Shown here: piece after piece, positions 1 through 6,690 of the stretch
Numbering within the stretch: the stretch's first letter is position 1
How the letters are laid out: every line of letters starts with the position of its first letter
The notes under the pieces: model-generated
The model's input: only the letters and a program-made list of their open reading frames with translations
Database searches by the model: none
What the model was told of the DNA's origin: nothing
Position numbers and translations under genes: made by a program
Source of the DNA: CAYTTA01 sp964440655
GTDB taxonomy: Bacteria; Bacteroidota; Rhodothermia; Balneolales; Balneolaceae
Assembly: GCA_964440655.1 (NCBI GenBank)
Contig: CAYTTA010000056.1
Coordinates: forward strand, 1 to 14,925
Direction of reading: 5' to 3'
DNA: 14,925 nucleotides

Positions 1-155
1 GTCTTTATTCCATCTTGGAAGCCAATATTGGAATAAAAGCCCTATGCGCGGGCGAACATATGGCACCCTCCCCTCTGCCTTTATTCCATTTCTTCCCTGC
101 AAAAAGGAATAAAGACCGATAGGTAATAGGGGTATCATGCCACCCTTTCCGGAGC
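1..155. repeat. Tandem pair of palindromic intergenic repeat units (array 1)
   Basis: Two units with a 76-bp period, at 4-79 and 80-155. Each opens with a perfect 8-bp inverted repeat, TTTATTCC then 18 nt then GGAATAAA (4-11/30-37 and 80-87/106-113). A less conserved tail follows, containing GCCCTAT and ATATGGCACCCT in unit 1 and a diverged version in unit 2. The outermost 11 bp, GTCTTTATTCC (1-11), is the exact reverse complement of GGAATAAAGAC (106-116), so the pair could also form one larger cruciform. The same unit recurs at 6453-6590, which marks it as an interspersed family rather than a local accident. The array may begin left of the window. Its function is unknown. Confidence 0.85.
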
Positions 156-163
156 TGAATCTT

Positions 164-195
164 TTTGTTTTTTATCCATGGCCCTGATAGCTTTC
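164..195 (+). promoter_or_regulatory. Candidate Bacteroidota-type promoter for the TPR gene
   Basis: TTTG at 164-167 is followed after 20 nt by TAGCTTTC at 188-195. This is one mismatch from the Bacteroidota -7 element TAnnTTTG, at an acceptable distance from a -33 TTTG. Transcription would start only a few bases before the ATG at 203 and give a nearly leaderless mRNA. Such short motifs arise often by chance, so this is a weak candidate. Confidence 0.25.
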
Positions 196-202
196 GAGCC
201 GA

Positions 203-829
203 ATGGAAAACATCTCCGAACATATCCCCCGCTCTCTTCGGTCCTATCTGGAACAATATGGTGAACAGCCGGATGTAACCATTGAACGGCTGGAAAATCA
301 TCTGAAAAAACGAGGCCCCGATGCCGTAGGCTACTACCTTCTGGCCTGGTTCTACCATTTTCAGAATCGGCAGAGCGAAGCCGTTCGATGCGCCTGGAAA
401 GCGAAGATTTTTGCACCGGGAAGTCCGGTGATGGAATCATTCCCCTACTATATGAGTCACCCTAAAAAATTTGATGCCTGGAAGCCATTGCGTTTCCTCT
501 TTCCGAGCCGGACCCGCAAACAGGAAGAAAAACATCATCCACCCATATCCGATCTCGATTCCCTGATCAGCAAACTCTCATCGGTCGAGTCGGCGAAAAT
601 CCGGATTGATCCGAATGCGGAGATTGGTCCCGACCTGAGTGAAGGATCCGCACTGGTAGAGGACATTGTTACTGAAACACTGGCGGGCATCCACGAAAAG
701 CAGGGCAACCTGAAAGCCGCGCTGAATACCTGGAACCGGCTTGCCGAGATCCACCCGGAAAAGAAAGAGTATTGCCTGCAGCAGATTCAACGTATTGAAG
801 CAGTTCAGGCGGAAAGGACAAAAGAGTAA
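203..829 (+). CDS. TPR-like protein of unknown function
   Basis: A 208-residue soluble protein with no signal peptide or membrane segment, probably cytoplasmic. Two helical-hairpin stretches resemble tetratricopeptide repeats. One lies at about residues 40-75 (GYYLLAWFYHFQNRQSEAVR). The other, at about 150-190, reads like a single canonical TPR (LAGIHEKQGNLKAALNTWNRL followed by AEIHPEKKEYCLQQI). A charged, probably flexible linker separates them. TPRs mediate protein-protein contacts, but no partner is evident. The ATG at 203 is chosen because an upstream ATG at 178 is out of frame. The gene is preceded by the repeat array and converges on the metallo-hydrolase gene 110 bp away. I do not recognise a named family, so the function stays open. 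Confidence 0.8.
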   Translation: MENISEHIPRSLRSYLEQYGEQPDVTIERLENHLKKRGPDAVGYYLLAWFYHFQNRQSEAVRCAWKAKIFAPGSPVMESFPYYMSHPKKFDAWKPLRFLFPSRTRKQEEKHHPPISDLDSLISKLSSVESAKIRIDPNAEIGPDLSEGSALVEDIVTETLAGIHEKQGNLKAALNTWNRLAEIHPEKKEYCLQQIQRIEAVQAERTKE

Positions 830-939
830 AAAGCAATAGAGCCACCCAGGCGTTCACGAAACGCGCACTCGCGAATCGCGCCCTTCACCTCACGAAACAC
901 GCCCTAATTCACGCGCACTCACTCCTCACGAAATCACCC
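830..939. repeat. Convergent intergenic region with degenerate TCACGAAA repeats
   Basis: This spacer between two converging genes holds repeated short words. TCACGAAA occurs near 854, 890 and 926, and CGCGCACTC near 862 and 912, along with several near-copies. It looks like a decayed minisatellite. I see no convincing stem with a T-run that would mark a terminator for either gene. Confidence 0.5.
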
Positions 940-1581
940 TTACCCCTCTCCTCTCACAAAAGGATTACGGGCTTTCTCATGGGCGATGGTGGTTTCCGGA
1001 CCGTGCCCCGGCAGGACCCGGGTTCCGCCCGGCAGGGAGTAGAGTTTCTCCCGTATGGAAGCAGCCAGAAGATCGAAATCTCCCTTGTAGAGATCGGTCC
1101 GGCCAACACTCTCCCTGAAGAGTGCATCACCGGCAAACAGAATACCTTCCGCCGGGACGTAGAGCGATACATGATCCGGTGCATGCCCCGGTGTGTGAAG
1201 CACCTCCATCCGCAGGCCTGCCAGCTCCAGCCCTTCCTGCTCCGGCAAATTGCGAGGCGTGAAGCTGAATCCGGCAGCAGGCAATCCGTAGCGGGATGCC
1301 TGGGACTCCACATTGTTCCAGAGAAAAAGATCGGTATGGTTCAGATAGACGGGCACGTCCCAGGTGAGAAGAACCTGACCCAGTCCAAGGACGTGATCAA
1401 TGTGGGCGTGGGTGAGAAGAACCGCCTCGAGGCTGGCTTCTGTCTCCTCGAGCTCATCCCTGAATTGGGAAAATTCAGTCCGGTTGCTGAAGCCGGGATC
1501 AATCAGAAGAGCCCGGCTCTCATTCAGCACCAGATAGGTATTTTCCAGAAAAGGGCCGACGGTATAGGTAAAGATCTCCAT
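940..1581 (-). CDS. MBL-fold metallo-hydrolase, YcbL/glyoxalase II-like
   Basis: A 213-residue metallo-beta-lactamase-fold hydrolase. The full metal-binding set is present: THAHIDH (H58, H60, D62, H63), TPGH (H133), GDALF (D152) and PGHG (H193). The length, the GRTDL stretch and the C-terminal ETTIAHEKARNPF match the compact single-domain glyoxalase II group typified by E. coli YcbL rather than full-length GloB, which carries an extra C-terminal substrate-binding domain. The expected chemistry is hydrolysis of thioesters such as hydroxyacylglutathione analogues with two active-site metals. The real substrate cannot be read from sequence, and this lineage may use another thiol. It is probably cytoplasmic, since no signal peptide is visible. 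The ATG lies 14 bp downstream of the L31 stop, so the two genes are probably co-transcribed. Confidence 0.9.
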   Translation of the reverse strand: MEIFTYTVGPFLENTYLVLNESRALLIDPGFSNRTEFSQFRDELEETEASLEAVLLTHAHIDHVLGLGQVLLTWDVPVYLNHTDLFLWNNVESQASRYGLPAAGFSFTPRNLPEQEGLELAGLRMEVLHTPGHAPDHVSLYVPAEGILFAGDALFRESVGRTDLYKGDFDLLAASIREKLYSLPGGTRVLPGHGPETTIAHEKARNPFVRGEG

Positions 1582-1598
1582 GAGTCGGAGAAGACTCA
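1581..1598 (-). other. Short hairpin overlapping L31 stop and hydrolase start
   Basis: TGAGTC (1581-1586) and GACTCA (1593-1598) are perfect 6-bp arms around a 6-nt loop. The arms cover the TGA of L31 and the first base of the hydrolase ATG, so the stem could hinder ribosome entry at the hydrolase start unless ribosomes finishing L31 open it. The palindrome is seen directly; the translational-coupling role is inference. Confidence 0.35.
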
Positions 1599-1811
1599 GG
1601 ATTTCTTGCCGTAACGCTTGTTGAATCGGTCGATCTGGTCGGCTTTCTTCTGAATCGACACGTCGGATGTATAAAACGGATGATTCTTTGAATCGATCAC
1701 ACTCTTGTAGACCCCATCGCTGGTCTTCATGGTGCTTCGGGTAACAAACTCCGAACCGTCACTCATGATAACCTTGACCTCGTTGTACTCCGGGTGAATT
1801 CCTTTCTTCAT
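1596..1811 (-). CDS. rpmE: 50S ribosomal protein L31, cysteine-free form
   Basis: A 71-residue protein with the L31 hallmarks: the N-terminal MKKGIHPEYNEV and the C-terminal NHPFYTSD...QIDRFNKRYGKK. L31 sits at the central protuberance of the large subunit and helps bridge the two subunits. Classic type A L31 binds zinc through cysteines. This protein contains no cysteine at all, so it is a zinc-independent (C-) form, while its length stays near type A instead of the longer type B. In other bacteria C- paralogs are often induced under zinc limitation. Whether this is the only L31 of the genome cannot be told here. It lies downstream of the AAA+ ATPase gene (132-bp gap) and 14 bp upstream of the metallo-hydrolase on the same strand. 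Confidence 0.93.
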   Translation of the reverse strand: MKKGIHPEYNEVKVIMSDGSEFVTRSTMKTSDGVYKSVIDSKNHPFYTSDVSIQKKADQIDRFNKRYGKKS

Positions 1812-1943
1812 AGCTGTACTGACTTTTCTATGCTAACGTTCTTTTACTCTCCTCAACAGACTGAAACATTGCGGAGCAAGCTCGAAAAATACGCTGATTT
1901 CAAACCGGATGCAATTCGGTCCGTACCAACCAATCCGCGCCGA

Positions 1944-3464
1944 TCAGTTGAATCCTTGAAAATCATCGAAGTCATCATCATCCTCATCATCTTCGTCATC
2001 CTCATCCGGATCGAACCGCCCCATCCCGCCGAGCATGCTGCCCACCATGTCGCTGAAGCTTCGACTCACCCCCTCCTCCTCTTTACCCAGCATGGAGTTC
2101 TGATGGAGTGCCTCCAGGGCCAGATCCATCAGCTCATAGAGAAAATCATCCGATTTTTCCTGCTTCCGCACCAGCTCCGCGAGGCCCTTCACACGTCCCA
2201 GTGCATCCCGGTACTCAGCATCGGACATCTCGTCGGAGAGCTCCACATCGTTCCCCTGGGTAAACCACTCCAGCACTGACGCATAGTGGCTTTTCTCGCC
2301 CGATCTGGAGCGGGGGGGTGGGAAGTAACGCAGAAAGGCCTCATTGATCGCTTTCCCGATAATATGTTTGGCCACGTTGACCGCCCCCTCCTGCTCCCCC
2401 TCATAGACCAGTTCCATCTTTCCGGTCAAGGCCGGAACCATATGAAACAGATCGGAGACCCTGAGCCGTGTACTCTTTTCTCCGTTGACAAGAGCGCGTC
2501 GTTCAGCCGCTGAGCAGGCAAGAGCCAGGGCGGTGATGGTCAGGCGGGTGGACACCCCGCTCTTCTGGTCCACATACTCGCTCTTGCGGGCTGCAAAGGC
2601 AACCTCCTCGATGATCTCACGGAAAATCGGATGAATCTGGACCGGCAGCTCACCATCCTGGCCGATTCCCGCTTCCTGTTCGGTGATCATCATCCCGTCC
2701 TCGATTGTCCGAGGATAGTGGGTGATGATCTGGGCATCAATCCGGTCTTTAAGCGGGGTGATGATGTTTCCGCGGTTGGTGTAGTCTTCCGGGTTGGCCG
2801 AAAAAGCCATACAGAGATCGAGCGGCATGCGGATATTGAAACCTCGCACCTGGATATCCCGCTCCTGCATGATATTGAGCAGGGCGACCTGGATCCGGGG
2901 TTGAAGATCGGGCAGTTCATTAATCACAAAAATGCCCCTGTTGCTGCGGGGGATCACCCCGAAATTGATCACATTTTCGTCGGCCAGGGAGAGCTTGCGT
3001 GCTGCTGCCTTGATCGGGTCGATGTCCCCGATCAGATCGGCAACCGTCGTATCGGGAGTGGCAAGTTTCTCCCCGTACCGCTCTTCGCGGTGGATCCAGT
3101 CGATCGGTGTATCATCTCCCATTTCATCGATAAGATCCCGGGCATAGCGGGAAACCGGATGGAAGGGATTGTCGTTGATTTCAGATCCACGGACAATCGG
3201 AATGAATTCATCGAGAAAACGGGTAAGCATGCGGAGGATACGGGTCTTCGCCTGGCCACGGAGCCCCAGCAGGATCATATCGTGCCGTGCCAGGATGGCG
3301 TGCTGAATCTGGGGAATCACCGAGTCTTCATAGCCGATGATTCCGGGAAAAAGGGGCTCCCCCTCCTGCATCATCCGAATCAGATTGCGGCGCATCTCCT
3401 GTTTCACGGTGAGCGGTTCCCAGCCGCTTTCCCGGAGTTCTCCCAACGTCTCAGCTCGTTTCAT
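1944..3464 (-). CDS. MoxR/Mg-chelatase-type AAA+ ATPase
   Basis: A 506-residue cytoplasmic ATPase of the Mg-chelatase/MoxR branch. Walker A is GLRGQAKT (residues 67-74). The Walker B strand reads GIFVINELPDL (177-187), with Asn182-Glu183 where most AAA+ proteins have Asp-Glu. My recollection is that INELPDL is normal for this subgroup. SANPEDYTNRG (222-232) and LKDRIDAQI (238-246) match the sensor-1/arginine-finger region, and STRLT (305-309) fits sensor 2. The last 25 residues are almost entirely Asp/Glu. Relatives work as chaperone-like remodellers, often with a VWA-domain partner. No VWA gene is adjacent here, so client and role are unknown. The start is fixed by an in-frame TAA just upstream, and AAAAGG precedes the ATG by about 8 nt, a plausible ribosome-binding site. 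Confidence 0.88.
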   Translation of the reverse strand: MKRAETLGELRESGWEPLTVKQEMRRNLIRMMQEGEPLFPGIIGYEDSVIPQIQHAILARHDMILLGLRGQAKTRILRMLTRFLDEFIPIVRGSEINDNPFHPVSRYARDLIDEMGDDTPIDWIHREERYGEKLATPDTTVADLIGDIDPIKAAARKLSLADENVINFGVIPRSNRGIFVINELPDLQPRIQVALLNIMQERDIQVRGFNIRMPLDLCMAFSANPEDYTNRGNIITPLKDRIDAQIITHYPRTIEDGMMITEQEAGIGQDGELPVQIHPIFREIIEEVAFAARKSEYVDQKSGVSTRLTITALALACSAAERRALVNGEKSTRLRVSDLFHMVPALTGKMELVYEGEQEGAVNVAKHIIGKAINEAFLRYFPPPRSRSGEKSHYASVLEWFTQGNDVELSDEMSDAEYRDALGRVKGLAELVRKQEKSDDFLYELMDLALEALHQNSMLGKEEEGVSRSFSDMVGSMLGGMGRFDPDEDDEDDEDDDDFDDFQGFN

Positions 3465-3494
3465 TGTAAAACCTTTTTATCCCCGTTAATCTCC

Positions 3495-3575
3495 GGCACT
3501 GTCCCGCCGGAATTAGTTCCTGGCGATGTTCCGCCAGAATTAGTTCCCGGCAATGCTCCACCGGAGGATTATCCT
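3495..3575. repeat. 27-bp minisatellite, three units
   Basis: Three contiguous 27-bp units at 3495-3521, 3522-3548 and 3549-3575. The first two differ at few positions and the third is more diverged in its second half. It lies in the 190-bp spacer just upstream of the AAA+ ATPase start (3464) and downstream of the pabB stop, so it probably falls in the ATPase leader or promoter region. The period is a multiple of three, but no start or fitting frame supports a coding role. I see no recognisable promoter in the rest of this spacer. Confidence 0.85.
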
Positions 3576-3654
3576 CTCTGAATGCGCCGGAGAGTAGTCT
3601 GAAACTGTTATTTATTGCAATTCATTTCCTGATAATCTCCGGTGCAGGATCCAC

Positions 3655-5244
3655 TCATCGCGGTTCAGCCCTCTCCACCTCATCAGCCTCATCAGCCTCA
3701 TCAGCTTCATCCGCGGCCAGCGCTACCTTCAGAGCCCTTGCCTTGATCAGGGTCTCTTCCAGCTCATTCTCCGGATCCGAATCGCTGGTGATCGCTCCCC
3801 CCACCGGATAAAAAAGCTCTTCCTCGCTAAGTATGGCGGTCCGGATCACCACATTGAAATCAAAATCCCCGTCGGGCCGGATGTAGCCGATCGCTCCGGA
3901 GTAGATCCCTCGCCGGTAATCCTCGAGCTCCTCGATCGCCTGCATGGAACGGATCTTGGGTGCTCCGGTCATCGACCCCATGGGGAAACAAGCCTGAAGA
4001 AGATCGACCGGATCCAGTCCTGAGCGGATCTCCCCTTCCACGGTTGAGACAAGCTGATGCACAGTCCGGAAGCTCTGCAACTGAAAGAGTTCGGGTACTT
4101 TCACCGTTCCGGGTCGGGTGATACGTGAAAAGTCGTGACGAACCAGATCGACGATCATCAGATTTTCTGCCCGTTCTTTTTCTGAAAGGAGAAGCTGATT
4201 GCGGACCCGTTCATCCTCATGCGGATCCTCTCTTCGAGCGGCCGTTCCCTTGATCGGCTGGGAGAGGATCCGGCTTCCCGTGCGTTGCAGAAATCGCTCC
4301 GGCGATGCGGAGCAGACCGTCCATCGGTCCCAGCTCAACCAGGCTGCAAAAGGCACGGGGCCTCTGCTCTTCATCCGCTTGTAGAGGTCTAATCCGTCAC
4401 CGTAATAACGACCCCGGAGTACATGGGAGAGATTGATTTCGTAAAACTCGCCCTGACGGATCCACTCCTGCGCCTGTCGGATGCGTGCAAGATAGGAGTC
4501 CGGCGTGGTCATCGAGCGGAGGTCCTCGATCCGGAACTCTCCATCCGTCTCTTCCCCATCGTTTGATTTTTTGGGGTCCATTGATCCAGTGGCGGCAAAT
4601 ACGTTGTCCGTGTCGGCAGACTCGATGGCATCAAACGGAATGGCCGCCTTGTCCGGTACAATCGTACCTCCAATGTCTGCATCCTCCAGTGCAGACGCCA
4701 TACCCCGAGCAGCCGTAATACCCCCAGGATCCGCAACGCCCCCAGGATCCGCAACGCCCCGAATCTGATTCAGGGTGCCGCTCCGGTGGTCCAGAATGAG
4801 CAGGGTCCGCGGACGCATGAAAAACAGATCGGGGGCACCGACCGGATCGGGATTCTCCGACTGGAGTTTCTCCACGCCGTTTTTCAGGTCATATCCAAGA
4901 TAGCCAAGGTACCAGCCGGGATAGGTGGTGCGAATCTCTTTAAGTGCCTGCCAAGGATTCCCGGTCCAGCTGCGCTTCTCTCCATTGTGTTGAAGGGTGA
5001 TGCGGTCGTCGCGCGCAGTCAGAATCAGATCCGGATCGGCAGCAAACATGGAGTAACGGGAGGCGGGATGCTCCGGCAGCTGGGACTCCAGCAGAATAAC
5101 GGGCGATCCCGGTCTGCGGCTCCGCACAGCCTGTTCAACAAAGTTTGAAAAGGTCTGCTTCATACGATCTGTCTGATCCAGTGAGAATGATACAGGTTTT
5201 TCACCAGAAGCCCTTGTTTCAATGTTGACGGGTTGTCCGTACAT
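3655..5244 (-). CDS. pabB: Aminodeoxychorismate synthase component I (PabB)
   Basis: A 529-residue chorismate-binding enzyme. It makes 4-amino-4-deoxychorismate from chorismate and ammonia, the branch to p-aminobenzoate and folate. PIKGT (330-334) carries the lysine typical of PabB; anthranilate synthase (TrpE) has alanine there, so PabB is preferred. Other family blocks are FYEINLSHVLRG (267-278), NLMIVDLVRHD (361-371), GSMTGAPKIRSM (423-434) and GGAITSDSDPENELEET (482-498). The N-terminal domain is at about 28-160. An unusually long, low-complexity linker follows (about 163-240), containing a perfect 18-bp duplication (GVADPG twice), and the C-terminus ends in ADEADEADE. No PabA glutaminase or PabC lyase lies next to it. 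An alternative ATG at 5163 (residue 28) would leave a normal divergent promoter region before pyrD; the N-terminal 27 residues are uncertain. Confidence 0.9.
   Translation of the reverse strand: MYGQPVNIETRASGEKPVSFSLDQTDRMKQTFSNFVEQAVRSRRPGSPVILLESQLPEHPASRYSMFAADPDLILTARDDRITLQHNGEKRSWTGNPWQALKEIRTTYPGWYLGYLGYDLKNGVEKLQSENPDPVGAPDLFFMRPRTLLILDHRSGTLNQIRGVADPGGVADPGGITAARGMASALEDADIGGTIVPDKAAIPFDAIESADTDNVFAATGSMDPKKSNDGEETDGEFRIEDLRSMTTPDSYLARIRQAQEWIRQGEFYEINLSHVLRGRYYGDGLDLYKRMKSRGPVPFAAWLSWDRWTVCSASPERFLQRTGSRILSQPIKGTAARREDPHEDERVRNQLLLSEKERAENLMIVDLVRHDFSRITRPGTVKVPELFQLQSFRTVHQLVSTVEGEIRSGLDPVDLLQACFPMGSMTGAPKIRSMQAIEELEDYRRGIYSGAIGYIRPDGDFDFNVVIRTAILSEEELFYPVGGAITSDSDPENELEETLIKARALKVALAADEADEADEADEVERAEPR
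3678..3713. repeat. 9-bp tandem repeat in the pabB 3' end
   Basis: CCTCATCAG occurs three times perfectly (3678-3704), followed by a degenerate fourth copy. On the coding strand it encodes repeated Asp-Glu-Ala triplets in the dispensable-looking C-terminal tail of PabB. Copy-number changes would keep the frame. Confidence 0.85.
4721..4756. repeat. 18-bp perfect duplication in the pabB linker
   Basis: Two identical adjacent 18-bp copies at 4721-4738 and 4739-4756 encode GVADPG twice in the linker between the N-terminal and chorismate-binding domains of PabB. Perfect identity suggests a recent duplication, and the frame is kept. Confidence 0.9.
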
Positions 5245-5271
5245 TTAAAGGACCGGGAATTTACCACAGAT

Positions 5272-6423
5272 ATGTACAAAACGTTCGTTAGACCCCTTCT
5301 GTTTCGGATCGGATCCGACAAGGTGCATGAGGCGACAATCGACTGGGCCTCAAGAGCTTCTGAATCAAATACACTGAAAAAACTTGCCCGGCTTGCCTGG
5401 GATTATCAGGCACCCTCCCTGCATCAGGAACTGCTTGGACTCAAGTTTCGCAATCCGGTCGGCCTGGCTGCCGGTTTTGACAAGAATGGAACTTTTCCCG
5501 GGCTGATGGAGGCGATGGGATTCGGATTCGTTGAGATTGGAAGTGTGACCGCCGATCCGGCTCCCGGTAATCCAAAGCCACGAACTTTCCGTCTTCCGGA
5601 GGATCAGTCGCTTATCAACCGGATGGGACTGAACAATGACGGAGCGGCAACAGTGGTGCGGCGGCTCCAGAAGCTCGACCTCAACATTCCGATCGGCATC
5701 AACATCGCCAAAACCAACGATCCGACGATCACCGGAGAGCGTGCGCTGGATGACTACAGGGAGAGTTTCGATCTGGCCCGTGAAGTGGCCGATTACATTA
5801 CCCTTAATATCTCCTGCCCCAATACATCGGAAGGAAAAACCTTTGAAGAGCCGGAGGCGTTTTCCAGCCTCCTGGAGCGTCTGGAGATCTCACGCGACCT
5901 GGCGCTGCCACCGGTTTTTGTAAAATTCTCCGTTGACCTGGAGAGACCGGTTCTACTGGAGCTGCTCGATATTGCGCGGAGCAACTCCGTGAGCGGTTAT
6001 GTGGCTGTCAATACCTCCACATCCAGGGAAGGCTTGAGAACTCCGAAGGATGTGCTTGATGAGATCGGTGCGGGCGGTCTGAGCGGGCGGGCGATTGCCG
6101 GACGATCCACCCGGCTGATCGAGCTTATTCATGAAGTGACCCGGGGAGAAAAACCGATTATTGGCGTGGGCGGGATTTTCAGTGCAGAGGATGCGTTGGA
6201 GAAGATCCGGGCAGGGGCTGATCTTGTACAGGTTTATAGCGGTCTGGTCTATGAAGGACCCGGTCTGGTGCGGGAGATCAACAAGGGAATACGGAACTAT
6301 CTGCGACGTAATGATCTGACTAGCATCTATCAGATACGCTCCGGGAGCCGGAAGCACTCTGCAGCCGGGACGAGCGAAGACTTGGGTGAAGTAGGCGTAG
6401 GGAGCCGGATGCGCACATCTTGA
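5272..6423 (+). CDS. pyrD: Dihydroorotate dehydrogenase, class 2-like
   Basis: A 383-residue flavoenzyme that oxidises dihydroorotate to orotate, the fourth step of pyrimidine synthesis. Class 2 (quinone-linked) architecture is clear: an N-terminal helical extension (MYKTFVRPLLFRIGSDKVHE) before the barrel, AAGFDKNG (67-74), INRMGLNNDG (115-124), a second lysine in VKFS (K218), GGLSGRAI (268-275), and the FMN-phosphate region IIGVGGI...VYSG (296-324). The extension usually docks on the inner membrane to reach quinone. The active-site loop reads NISCPNT, placing Cys182 where class 2 enzymes normally have the catalytic serine (Ser175 in E. coli) and class 1 enzymes have cysteine. A tail of about 30 residues follows the core. 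The ATG at 5272 is preferred over a TTG at 5233 because family members begin with this helix and the TTG overlaps pabB. Confidence 0.93.
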   Translation: MYKTFVRPLLFRIGSDKVHEATIDWASRASESNTLKKLARLAWDYQAPSLHQELLGLKFRNPVGLAAGFDKNGTFPGLMEAMGFGFVEIGSVTADPAPGNPKPRTFRLPEDQSLINRMGLNNDGAATVVRRLQKLDLNIPIGINIAKTNDPTITGERALDDYRESFDLAREVADYITLNISCPNTSEGKTFEEPEAFSSLLERLEISRDLALPPVFVKFSVDLERPVLLELLDIARSNSVSGYVAVNTSTSREGLRTPKDVLDEIGAGGLSGRAIAGRSTRLIELIHEVTRGEKPIIGVGGIFSAEDALEKIRAGADLVQVYSGLVYEGPGLVREINKGIRNYLRRNDLTSIYQIRSGSRKHSAAGTSEDLGEVGVGSRMRTS

Positions 6424-6452
6424 CCCTGTATGGTGCCTTTTGTGTTTTTGTG

Positions 6453-6590
6453 TTTATTCCAATCCGAAGCCTCTTTTTGGAATAACTGCCCCATAACGAC
6501 GGGGCACATATACCCTTCCAAACCCTCTGTTGTTATTCCTTTCCGAAGCCTCTTTTTGGAATAACTGCCCTATAGCGGCGAAGCGACATA
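6453..6590. repeat. Palindromic intergenic repeat units (array 2), cut by the gap
   Basis: Two units with a 79-bp period, at 6453-6531 and from 6532 into the N gap. Stem 1 is TTTATTCC/GGAATAAC (7 paired bp, 6453-6460/6479-6486) in the first unit and a perfect GTTATTCC/GGAATAAC (6532-6539/6558-6565) in the second. Both loops are 18 nt, as in array 1. A 28-bp block from the loop through GGAATAACTGCCC is identical between these two units. In the first unit a second hairpin follows immediately, TGCCCC (6487-6492) with GGGGCA (6501-6506). The array lies between two convergent genes, where it might also help end transcription; that role is inference. Confidence 0.88.
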
Positions 6591-6690
6591 NNNNNNNNNN
6601 NNNNNNNNNNNNNNNNNNNNNNNNNNNNNNNNNNNNNNNNNNNNNNNNNNNNNNNNNNNNNNNNNNNNNNNNNNNNNNNNNNNNNNNNNN
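6591..6690. other. Assembly gap of 100 N
   Basis: Exactly 100 undetermined bases, the customary placeholder for a gap of unknown size. The left edge falls inside a palindromic repeat unit and the right edge begins with a short tandem repeat, so assembly probably failed on a longer repeat array. True length and content are unknown. Confidence 0.98.

Noticed and set aside
2631..3581. Long plus-strand reading frame opposite the AAA+ ATPase gene, ending in a VPGDVPPEL-like repeat
   Set aside because: The opposite strand encodes a clear full-length ATPase. The apparent peptide repeat is the 27-bp DNA repeat read in one frame.
3655..5244. Anthranilate synthase TrpE instead of PabB
   Set aside because: The PIKGT motif with lysine is the PabB signature, and no trp genes are adjacent.
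5233..5271. TTG start for pyrD
   Set aside because: It overlaps the pabB start, adds 13 residues not typical of the family, and a good ATG lies at 5272.
6453..6590. Repeat array read as a CRISPR
   Set aside because: The similarity runs through the whole 76-79-bp unit; there are no unique spacers of constant length between short repeats, and no cas genes are nearby.
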